Source: Heloderma charlesbogerti
Taxonomy: Eukaryota; Chordata; Lepidosauria; Squamata; Helodermatidae
DNA: 64,000 nt
Assembly: GCA_026122225.1 (NCBI GenBank)
Contig: JANEZZ010002243.1
Span: forward strand, 990,001 to 1,054,000
Reading direction: 5' to 3'
This document shows, in pieces, positions 33,135 through 42,887 of this stretch (position 1 is the stretch's first letter; each line of letters begins with the position of its first letter). The position numbers and the translations under genes are program-made. Under the pieces are notes generated by a model. That model was not told the origin of the DNA and did not search any database. It saw nothing but the letters and a program-made list of their open reading frames with translations.

Positions 33135-34457
33135 TTTTTGTTGCTTTTAGCATCCCTCGCTAACCTCAGCTCGTTCTCAGCTTTAGCCTACCTGACGCCA
33201 TCCCTGCAATTCTGTGCTACTTGCCTGTACTTTTCCTTTGTTGCTTGTCCTTCCTTCCACTTCCTATGTGTGCTTTTTTGTTTTCAGGTCATCTCTAAGT
33301 TTTTTGTGAAGCCACATTTGCTTCTTCTGTAGTCTTCTACCTTTTCTTCTTGTTGGAATTGTTTGTAATTGTGCCTTTAGAATTTCTTTTTTAAAAAAAC
33401 TCCCACCCATCTTGGACTCCTTTTCTTGAGTCGCTTGCTATGGGACCTTAATTATCATTGTTCTGACTTTATTAAAATTGGTTTTCCTAAAATCCAGGGT
33501 ATGTGTTTGGCTACACTCAGCTTTTGCTTCCTTTAGAACCAGGAACTCAAGTATAACATGCTCGCTTTCCCCCAGAGTTCCTGTAACTGCTACTTTATCC
33601 ACTAAGTCATCTCTGTTGGTTAGGATCAAGTCAATGATAGCCGATCCTCTAGTTCTTTCCTCTACTTTCTGTAGGAGGAAGTTATCCTCAACGCAAGTCA
33701 GGAATTTTTGGGAGGAGGGGGCATGTTTTGCAGAATTTGTCTCCCAACCAATATCGGGGAAACTGACATCCCCCATTACTACTACATCATGCTTCCTTGA
33801 AACATTGGCTATTTGCTTTTCAAAAGTTTCATCCTCGTCTTCTCCTTGATTGGGTGGCCGGTAGTAGACTCCAACCACCATGTTCCTTTTATTCTTTGCT
33901 CCATTTTTTTTTTAACCCAGATGCTCTCGATGGGGCTACCTTGAACACCTTGAAAATGAGGCAAAACAATGAAAACCTATTTCATGGGGGAAGAAAACTT
34001 TCAGGAAATGTGAGGGCAGAATTAGGCCCAGCACAAGCTCCACCTCTTCCCTGGAGCTGAACACAATACTGCCCCTCTCACCCCTGCATTGTGGTGGATG
34101 CAAAATGGAGGCCAGCTTGCCAACACAGTTGATGCTGTTGCAGCACAAAAAGCCCCAAACCCCTTAGGAAAAAAGAAAGAAGCTGTGCTGCAAGCCCTGC
34201 CAATGGGGAGGCCTACCTGGGAGAAACAGTTGAGAATTTCTCCTCCCCCTGGAGAAATTTGGTGAAACTGTCTATGTCCCCACCCTAATCACCAATTTCT
34301 CTGCCCACAAATAGGGTGGAGAATTTCAAAGGGCAATTTGCATACAGCTTTAGTTTTAAAATGTTTTATTGCTAGAGTTCCTGAGCAGACACATAGGAAA
34401 TGGTACTAATGGGCTTTCCATCAAGTGCCACACAACACAGGCATAATGGGACAACCC

Positions 34458-34504
<47 letters not shown>
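34458..34504. repeat. (ATT)n microsatellite
   Basis: About 15 uninterrupted ATT units. Confidence 0.95.
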
Positions 34505-34505
<1 letters not shown>

Positions 34506-35055
34506 GCCAGTTGTTCTGCAACATTTCCCACAGGTTTTGAAAGCCATCCACAACAATAGAAAATGAAAGAAATGAACAAATCGACAACACAATAAACTGT
34601 CAAATTGTACAAAAGTAGTAGAAAAGAAAAGAATTAAAGGTTTTGTGCAACATCCTTTTGATATGACACTAGGGATGGGCTACAGTTTGAATAAGTGCTA
34701 CCCCAGCACTGCAATTATGATTGCTGGGGATGATTGCACATCCCTGGCTGCTCTCAGCATACCCAGGTTTGATCCTAAACCTCTTAACTCCCCAACACTC
34801 CTTAAGTTCTGTTTGCAGTGGCAGCGTGTGTGTGTGTGTATGTGTGTGTGGTGCAGAAGGGTCAACATGCTTGCTTGGGAATAAATAACAGTATATTTCA
34901 GACAGTATATTTCATATTGACAAACCCATTCTGAACGTATTTTCTCTAAGTCATATTGATGATGATGAAGATGATGATGGAGGGTGGAGTTATAATTTGA
35001 GTAAACATGCTTTGCACTGCAGCCTTTTAATTTCCAGTTTGTGTTTCAGTTATAG

Positions 35056-35192
35056 GAGGGGTTATAAACTTGTGATCCTCTAGATATTTTGGCCTACAAC
35101 TCCCATTAGCCCTAGCCAAGCATAGCAAAAGGTGATGGATGATGGGAGTGGTGGGCCAAAGCATCTGGAGGGCCACAAATTGCCGACCCCTG
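35056..35192. mobile_element. 137-bp hAT-like MITE with target duplication
   Basis: The same length as the copy at 23066. It starts GAGGGGTTATAAACTTGTG and ends with inverted CAGGGGTCGGCAATTTGTG. Flanking 8-mers AGTTATAG (35048-35055) and AGTTATAA (35193-35200) match at 7 of 8. Confidence 0.75.
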
Positions 35193-35803
35193 AGTTATAA
35201 TTTGTATGCAAAAAAGCAAATTTCCTCCAAGGATCCAGAGGGGACCAACAATTGTGGGCTGGAGCGTTTTGTCTGGAAGGAGAGAAGACAATGTTGAGAG
35301 GGGGAGCTGCTTACTCGTATGGGCTATGACAACCTGGTCCTGCTCCCTATGTGCTAGTACCTTCTCTGCACTCCCTATGTGCCAGCACTGTGCACTTTGC
35401 ACAGGACTAGCTCCAGACCATGGTGGGCCTCAGAATAGTGCTGCTGATGGGATCCTACTGCCCCTGCTTCTGCCAGAGCCCCCCCACCTCCCACTGCCAC
35501 AGCTCCTCACTGACCTACTCACTCATCTACCTCATCCCCTTGCCCACCCACACACCACCACCCCTTTCCTGCCCGCTCTTCCTTCTTCCACAGCCCATGC
35601 CTCTCACCACAACCTTTGCCATCCATCTGCCTACCAGCTGCAGCCCCTCACTAGCCCACCTATCTACTACCGCCACCCCCTGACACCCGCTGCAGAAGTC
35701 CCATGCAGCTGCCATAGCAGACCCTTTTCCACTCACCCATAACAGCCTGCCTACCCAGTTCCCCTCCTCTGCTTGGCCCCATTGGCAAAATGTGAAAAGT
35801 GTG

Positions 35804-35942
35804 TGTGTGTGTGTGTGTGTGTGTTTAAACCTATTTTATATTGTTTTATGCTGCATCCTGTGGTTTTAATTTTTGTGAACCACCCAGAGAGCTTCGGCTA
35901 TTGGGCAGTATAGAAAGTAAGTTAAATATACAAATAAATAAG
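35804..35942 (+). mobile_element. L2-like LINE 3' tail after a (TG)n run
   Basis: A TG dinucleotide run (about 35799-35823) is followed by 'gtgaaccacccagagagctt', 'cggctattgggcagtataga' and ATAAATA repeats, the plus-strand form of the LINE terminus seen at 4940 and 60868. Confidence 0.65.
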
Positions 35943-36389
35943 GGATACTGGCAGAACGCTTCATCCTTCCTGGCTCTGAAAATGGATGGGAAGACAGCAG
36001 AGGGACTCCAGCGTTTCTCCCTTCCAATATTTCCTAACTTCCTAGCTTCATTACAATAGAATATGGGACTGTGGGGTTGTTCCAAAAGCTTCCCAGAAGG
36101 TTTATGCACATAATATTGAGAGGGACATGTATGTTTAGGCCTCTGGCAATATGTGACTTTTGGTAAAATTAATTTAAAACATTGCCTATGAATAGATGAA
36201 TGTTTGTCCAAATATTCTAAACATCCCGAATATACAGATACTGCTTTTAACCTTACTACTATAAGGGATAAGTAACATCAACAACACAGGCCTATGAGCT
36301 CCCCTAGAACCACAGCCTACACAACTGCAATACAATGGTTGTCAGTAGAGTCCAATTCATTTTGACTCTTTCAACACAATTTTAAAGAG

Positions 36390-36540
36390 TGATGGCTGAG
36401 AATTTTGTTTCAGTTCAGTTTTGATAGGAATTTACTGCAATTCACAAATTTCTTCCTATTTGAGACAGAAAGCATTCAAGTTTCAGAAGAAATGGAATAC
36501 AAGGGAATGCAAAATGGATAGACTCATCAATCCTAAATTT
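36390..36540. repeat. Short hAT-like MITE, family 3
   Basis: Begins 'gatggctgagaattttgttt' and contains the 'cacaaatttcttcctatttg' block, ending near 'ggatagactcatcaatccta'. Diverged. Confidence 0.4.
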
Positions 36541-37104
36541 TAAAGCTAAGTATTTCTTCTAATAAACATAACATTTCAAACATCTGTAGGGAGATTAAGT
36601 AAAATGTACACATTAAGTAAAATGGTACACATTTTACCAGGTGGCCTTCCAGAAGAACATGGGACAGCAGGAATAAACAGCTTCTATTAGAAACAGCACA
36701 GCAAAACCTAGACTTGAACAGAAGTGCATAGCCAGCAGAATAGTAATGATGATAAACAACGGCTGCATCCCAACATCATCCCTTTAAAGTCTTCTTACAG
36801 ATTAAACATAATCAACCAAATTTCAAACTACACTCTATATGTTTATCAATCAAGCTTGCACTGAGATGTTATCATGTTTATTTTTCAGCTATGAGGAAAA
36901 GCCTTTTGAAAAAGAAATTGTGCGCGGAGGGGGGGCAGGTTCTGAAGCTTTTTGTATTCCTGTTCAAAGAACTGTGCTACTTCCCATTCTTTGGTACTTG
37001 CCAAAAAAAGTCCTTTCACTCTTATGTTCCATCACAGCCTTCCAGTTAACCTAGATGAGGCATAAATCTCCCCCACCACATCAGTGATTAGTCATCAGTG
37101 ATCA

Positions 37105-37420
37105 GTGGTTATATCTGTGCTCCAATGGCCTCTCAAAATTCTCCAGCCTATTTGTGGGCAGAGAAACTGGAGGGACCATTTCATCAAATTTCTCCAGGGG
37201 GAGGACTAATTCCCCAACAGTTTCTCGGAGATGAGGCTCACCATTGTCAGTGGCAGTAGCACAGCTTCTTTCTTTCTTTTCCTAAGGGCGTTTGCTTTTT
37301 GTGCATTCACGGCAAGTGGCAACAGCAGCAACTGTGTTGGCGGCCCAGTTCCCAGTTTGCATCCTCCACAATGCCCCGTACTAGCATCTTTTTGGAGCAT
37401 GGCGGGCGGGGGGGGGGGAG
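37105..37420 (+). repeat. Partial hAT family 2 copy
   Basis: Matches the left part of family 2 ('atttgtgggcagagaaa', 'aaatttctccagggggagga', 'gtttgcatcctccacaatg'). Both termini are lost and a G-run interrupts the right side near 37405-37420. Confidence 0.6.
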
Positions 37421-37711
37421 AGGAGAGGTGGGTTGAAAGAGGTTCAACACTCTTGGGCAAGGTGCATTATACAACAACCTCATCACTGCATTATGTACTA
37501 GCTGCAGTTTCTGGAACATGGATAATGGCAGCTCCACATAGAGCACATTACAGTAGTCAAGACATCAGGTAACCACAGAAAACTGTCTCCTGTTTGTGGA
37601 GAACAGGTTGTGTAATTGTTGACTTCACTATGGCTATAGCACAAAGCTCAGTCTGCAATACTTATGCAAGTGAGCTGAGCAGCAGCTTGGAATGAGCCAA
37701 AAGGACACAAG

Positions 37712-38145
37712 TCGGGGTGGGGAAGAAATTTGTTTCAGTTCATTTTTTTTACCAGAATTTATCCACATGTCTAAATGTGGCCTTGAATGCAATTGGCAGT
37801 CAAAAGCCTGTAAATTTCTGAGCTTGAAATGTGACTTGGTCAACAACGACATAACACATTTTTCAGATTTGTACATTTGAAAAATGTGCAAAGCAGTGTA
37901 CATTTTAAAAATGTGTGCACACTTGCTTTAGACAATGGGAGAAAATGCATACACTTGAAAAATGCACAGTTTCTGCATTTTGAAAAAATATGCACCAAAA
38001 CACAAGACTTTCTGTGCAGGAGAAAGGAAAAAGAAAAGAAAAAAACTTTGCAACCCAAATACAGACTCCACTTGGAATGGGGTTTGAGGAGGTGGAAATC
38101 TGAGAACCTTGACGAGCTTCAGTTTTGCTAATTTGTACATCCCTA
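37712..38145. repeat. AT-rich hAT-like repeat
   Basis: Left end TCGGGGTGGGGAAGAAATTTG; right end (inverted) TAGGGATGTACAAATTAGC. The interior has 'gaaaaatgtgcaaag' type words. Flanking 8-mers (GACACAAG, GTCATCAG) match at only 5 of 8, so boundaries are tentative. Confidence 0.5.
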
Positions 38146-39955
38146 GTCATCAGCCCCCTTTGCCATGAACATAATAGCACAACCCAGATTAATTCACAAC
38201 CTATATTCCCACCACACCAGTTTGGTTGTGTAGCTCTCAGGTCAAGCAAAACCATAAAGTAGCAAACAAATGTGTGTTCCACTTCCACAGGTGTTCCAGA
38301 GGCCAAACTGATGCTTGCTTCTTCATGTGCTACTGGCAGTCCCACATAGTACTTCTCATGCGTTATTTAAAAGTGAAGAAGGTCTTTCTTCTTTAAAGCA
38401 TGCATTCATAAATCGATTATTCTATACTGGGGGGGGGGACCGCTAATCTTAGACCAACTTTTAGCAGAACAGTGTTGTTGTTTAGACCTACACAATAGAG
38501 AAGACTCGCACCATTTTGTAACTGTTTGATGTTGAGTTTTTCAATTTCCCATGTAATGTCATCTCAGGTCACCTCTGATCATAACATCCATGATGTAGTT
38601 TTTGCAGTAGATGCCAACATAGACTTCAACTATATAAAGAAAGCTAAATCTTCAGTTTGGTATATTAAAATTAAATCCAATAATAAAAGAGAGGCTTATC
38701 TGTGGGAATTAACTTTTCCTCCCTCCTGTTAGATATGCATTTACTTAGATCAGATGGCAATTTTTGCCTATAAAAATCTGACTGGCAAAATTTTTTAACT
38801 ATCAACCACCTTCTCTGTCTAGGTGGATCAGGTCAGACTGAAGACACTGTGCACTGTGTTCTATATATCACCCTTTATATAACTCACCTTGGAATAGATG
38901 TCTTTTTTTTTCTTTTCAGAATTGTTTAGAAGGCCAAGCAGATGACTTTAAAATTAGATGGTTGCTAGGGTACTACAAAAATGGTACTAGAAATTTGTTC
39001 TGTTCACATTTTATTAATGACAATTTACCTATTTTGAACTTCTGAACCATTATGTGAACCAAAATTCAGTTATCCTTCAAAATTCACACTTCTCTGAATT
39101 TTGCAGTGGATTTCTCTCATTTTTTTTAAAAGGTTAACAAAAGACATATATTAGAGAAAATGATATTCAAATTTTCATTATATTAGAGAAATTGTTTGCA
39201 AAAATCACATACAAAAATGTATGTATTAGGAGAAAAAGTGAACAAAAATGCTGATAAATTTCCATGCAAGGTTAAAAAAAAAAAAAAATCTCAAGTTCAG
39301 GATGAACCAAACTTAAGGCTGTAGAAATTCTCAGAAGTGTGACTTCTGAACTTAGGATTGGGAAAAAATGAGAAACTGAAAGAAACTAACATTGACAGAT
39401 TTGTTCATCGCTACCCTGAGTCACTCCTGAGGCTGGCAATTCCAAGGCTTATCTCATGGGCAGGATCAGGATCACCTCTGAGGCTCACTTTTCTTACTCA
39501 CTCAAAGTTGTGAGACCCCTGAGGATTGATTGTCTCAAGAAGGCCTCCCTCCTCACCTAAAAGGTGTGGCTTAGGGGAAGTGGTGTGTAATAGTTCTGTG
39601 TGTCAGGCACCTCTAGTCATTCCCTTCATGGGTAAGAACAGGTTTAATGGACATGACTGGAGTTTCTTTGCACAAGAATTCTCTGCCAAACTTTATTTAT
39701 AATGCTCTCAGGCCTCAAGGGTGTTCAGAAAAATGGAGAATGCAAGACTAGAACAAACCAAACTTCCAAAGCTTCACAGGACACATGAGAAAACTAACAG
39801 AATGGCCCTCAGCAGAGGCTAAGGCACCATCCTCAACTCTGAATGGATAAAGTTAATAACGTCGGAGAAAGAGGGAGCGTGGGTTGACACTTCCCAGCCC
39901 ACCTCCCTGCCTTCCTCAGATCTCTTTGACCTCAGTCCTTTCATCGGTCTCCTGC
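38146..39955. other. Spacer with diverged family-3 remnants
   Basis: No gene. About 39090-39415 has words shared with family 3 ('aaattctcagaag', 'gacagatttgttcatc') but no clear ends. 39420-39955 shows nothing recognisable. Confidence 0.4.
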
Positions 39956-39963
39956 TCTGGAAT

Positions 39964-40784
39964 TAGGGATGTACGAAAGTCACTTACCTTTTCGAAGGGT
40001 GACATTTGCAGTGGGGGGGAGGCGCTCCATCCCTCCCCCCGAAATTCTCTCCGGCCGGCTCCACTCCGCCCGCAGCCGGACATCCAGCCACTGGGCAGCC
40101 TGCAGGGCCATAGCCGTTGCCATTTCCGTCCCTGTATTTTGCCATGATAGGCTATGTAAATATTTACATAGCCTATCACGGAAAAAACAAAAACAAAAAA
40201 CAGCGGATGCAAATGGCGGCAGCTACGGTGGCCGCCATTTGCATTCCCTTTTTTTTTTTGCCATTTTAGCCTATGTAAATATTTATGTAGGCTATTACGG
40301 TGGGGAAAAAAGGGAACGCAAATGGCGCAGTGGCCACCATTAGCGTTCCCTTTTTTTGTCCTGCCGTGATAGCCTACGTAAACATTTATGTAGGCTAAAA
40401 CAGCAAAAAAAGGGGAATGCAAATGGTGGCCGCTGCCATTTGCGTTCACTGTTTGTTTGTTTTTTGCCATGATAGCCTACGTAAATAGTTACGTAGCCTA
40501 TCATGGCCTCTTCAGGGATGCAAAGGGTGTCCCTGCATTAGCCATGATAGGCTACATAATTATTTACGTAGCCTATCACGTCTATAATGAGGAAGTGAAT
40601 GGTGGCCGCAAATGCGGCCGCCATTCACAAGTCAGCACGGATGGCAGCAGGTAAGTGCTCCATTTCGTGCACTGTTCGTGGGGTGGGGGGGCGGGGGGCT
40701 TTGTTCCACCACAGATTTCGGGGGGCCGAATGAACTGGCATTTGGCCTCACTAAGATCTGTGGCGGAATTCTGTGACATCCCTA
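39964..40784 (+). mobile_element. Palindrome-array hAT-like element E
   Basis: An 821-bp element. Alpha end TAGGGATGTACGAAAGTC; beta end (inverted) TAGGGATGTCACAGAATTCC. Target duplications TCTGGAAT (39956-39963) and TATGGAAT (40785-40792) match at 7 of 8. Five core palindromes centre near 40161, 40280, 40383, 40486 and 40561. Between them sit hairpins of the GCAAATGGCGGC/GCCGCCATTTGC type. Outward donors: ACTTACCT at 39982-39989 and AGGTAAGT at 40649-40656. The right third matches element A. No coding capacity; transposition would depend on a hAT transposase encoded elsewhere. Confidence 0.93.
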
Positions 40785-41857
40785 TATGGAATACTAGTGG
40801 AAACGGCAGTCTGACATCTAGGTATCCACCATGGGAGGAAGCCCAGTCTGGGAAAAGCAATGGGGGTCTTCCTCAGGTTGTTTTGGTTTCTAGTTTCTAC
40901 CTGATTTTGACATCTGCTCCAAAGTGCTCACAGATCTCCTACCCACAGAGCACAGAGCAGACTTCTGTTGCTTCTGCAAAACTCTGAAGGGAAGAGGGGC
41001 ATTTAATCTGGATAGATTGGATGTTTTCAACAGGAACCCCCCCACACACACACACAAATCTGCCACATTTGGTATGTTTGACTTCAGGTTGTGATGCAAT
41101 GGTAGACGTGAGAGCTGGCATTCATGGAATCACCAATGGGCATGTAGTCCCCACCGCTCCCTTCTAAAGGGTAAGTAAGTTCCTCCAGACATGTGGCCAC
41201 CCTGGGGTCTCAGTCTGTGCCACTGTAGGGTGACATAATGTACTGCCTCTTTCCCACAACAGGGGAACTTGCCCAGATGATATCAGGCATTGTTGCCTGT
41301 TAGCCTAAGAAGTACCATCCCTCATAGCCATTTTTCTGTGCTGTTCTGCTTGTGATTAACAGAGCTTTGTGCAAATGGCCTCTTGAAATTTTCCACCTTA
41401 CTTGTGGGCTGAGAAATTTGGGAGACAATTCCACTGAATTTCTCCAGGGGGAGGAGAAATTCTCCACACTTTCTCCCAGGTAGGGCTCCCCATTGGCAGG
41501 GCTTATAACATAGCTTCTTTCTTTTCTGGTAAGGGTTTTGGGGGTCTCCGTGCATCCACTGTCTTGGCAGGCTGGCCCCCAATTTGCATCCACCACAATT
41601 CAGGTGGGGGTAGTGTTGTGTCCAGCTCCAGGGATGAGGTGGAGTTAGTGGTCTGCCAAAATCTGTCCTCCAATTTCCTGAAAGTTTTCTCTCCCCCTTT
41701 CTCCCCATCTCTTCCATTGTTCTGCCTCATTCAGGATGTTTTATAGTTTATATTTGTAGTGTTTTTGAGCTCACCTAATCACAGCTTGCCTCCTGTCCTG
41801 ATCAGAAAAATCCCTATGGGAGGAATTACCTCATGATACCTTCAACTGGGCTTTAAT

Positions 41858-42544
41858 TAGGGGTGGACGAAAGTCACTTACCTGTCCTCGAAGCTTGTTT
41901 GCGGTGGGGGGGAGGCGCTTCGCTGCTCCCCCGCGAAGTTCAGGCCGGGGGGAGAGGCTTCCCGCCTCGCCCGGCCGAAATTCAGGCCGGGGAGGAGGCG
42001 CCTCGCATCTTTACGTAGACTACGGCGAAAATAAGGGCAACACAAATAGCGTTGCCCTTATTTTCGCCGTAGTCTACATAAAACTTTACGTAGACTACAG
42101 CGACCAAATAAGGAACGGGAATGGTGGCTCCCTATGGGGGCCGCCATTATCTGTACGTGCTTTTTTTTTTTTTTTAAAGTCACCCGTGATAGGCTATGTG
42201 ACGATTTACGTAGCCTATCACTGCTGACTTTGCAGATCTAGCCATGATAGGCTACGTTAATCGTCACGTAGCCTATCATGGGGGCATTTTTTTTTTCTTT
42301 TATTGGAATGGCGGGGGCGGCAGCTGGTTGAAAGACTGGCTACCGCTCCTGCCCCGGACGAATACCCGCCGAACCGCCGGCCGGACCCGCCGCCGGGAGG
42401 GACATTCGGCAAAGGTAAGTCCCATCCCGGGGGGGCGCGGGGGGTGGGGGGGCGGAGAATTTCTCCCCGAAACTTGTTCGGGGGGCCGAACACATTGGCG
42501 CTTGGCCCCCCGAAGTTTCGGGGAGAAATTCTCCGCCATCCCTA
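41858..42544 (+). mobile_element. Palindrome-array hAT-like element I, perfect target duplication
   Basis: Subfamily 2, 687 bp, between identical 8-mers GCTTTAAT (41850-41857 and 42545-42552). Alpha end TAGGGGTGGACGAAAGTC; beta end folds through GGAGAATTTCTCCCC and GGGGAGAAATTCTCC. Core palindromes centre near 42084, 42203 and 42261 (spacings 119 and 58 bp), with a partial one near 42008. Compared with H, the first two palindromes are deleted. Outward donors at 41876-41883 and 42413-42420. Very CpG-rich. Confidence 0.94.
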
Positions 42545-42571
42545 GCTTTAATGGAAGTGTAGGAAGCTGAG

Positions 42572-42647
42572 GACAGGAAGGCCTGGCGTGCTATGGTCCA
42601 TGGGGTCACAAAGAGTCAGACACGACTTAACCACTGAACAACAACAC
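42572..42647 (+). mobile_element. 76-bp BovB 3' tail with 11-bp target duplication
   Basis: Begins 'gacaggaaggcctggcgtgc' and ends ACAACAACAC. It is flanked by identical AGGAAGCTGAG at 42561-42571 and 42648-42658, so it is a true retroposition event of only 76 bp, most likely by BovB machinery, into the family-2 hAT. Confidence 0.88.
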
Positions 42648-42887
42648 AGGAAGCTGAGGTGGCTACAGTATGTCAGAGAGATGATTGTACAATGAAAAAC
42701 AGGGCTCTTGTCCTCACTCCTTGGCCACCATCTATGTGAAGTAAGTCCAAGAAACCCAAACCCAACCCATGAGAATTTCTCCAAAATTTCATGACCATTG
42801 AATTTCTTTTCAAAAGCAATTTCTCTTTTAGCAAACTGAATGAGAATGGTCGGAAAAAATGTGGGACAAATTTTCAGCACAGTACTA

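Larger units (their letters stand above)
29948..33945 (-). mobile_element. CR1 LINE, nested and internally damaged
   Basis: Three segments on the minus strand. About 33135-33945 is the endonuclease half, 31222-31368 the start of the reverse transcriptase region, and 29948-30712 the end of ORF2 and the 3' UTR ending in ATTCTATGATTCTATC at 29948. The reverse transcriptase core between 31222 and 30712 is missing and element J occupies the site. Element K splits the rest at 31369-33134. CR1 proteins nick and reverse-transcribe at the target; this copy cannot. Confidence 0.88.
29513..34352 (-). mobile_element. hAT-like element, family 2, split by a CR1
   Basis: The two halves are 29513-29947 and about 33950-34352, in the same order as the uninterrupted copy at 11421-12193. 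Ends: TAGTGCTGTTATGAAAATTT on the left and the inverted TAAAGCTGTATGC on the right. Flanking 8-mers GTTTTAAT (29505-29512) and GTTTTAAA (34353-34360) match at 7 of 8, proving that the outer halves are one insertion. Everything between is later insertion. Confidence 0.82.
41360..42887 (+). mobile_element. hAT-like element, family 2, split by element I and a BovB tail
   Basis: Left end CAGAGCTTTGTGCAAATGG; right end (inverted) TAGTACTGTGCTGAAAATTT. Flanking 8-mers GTGATTAA (41352-41359) and GCAATTAA (42888-42895) match at 6 of 8. Removing 41858-42552 and 42572-42658 leaves an element close to the 773-bp copy at 11421. No transposase. Confidence 0.78.

Noticed and set aside
35206..35742. 178-codon plus-strand open frame
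   Set aside because: Pro/Ser/Leu-rich low-complexity translation of a C-rich stretch, overlapping other frames; no recognisable domain, signal or splice context.
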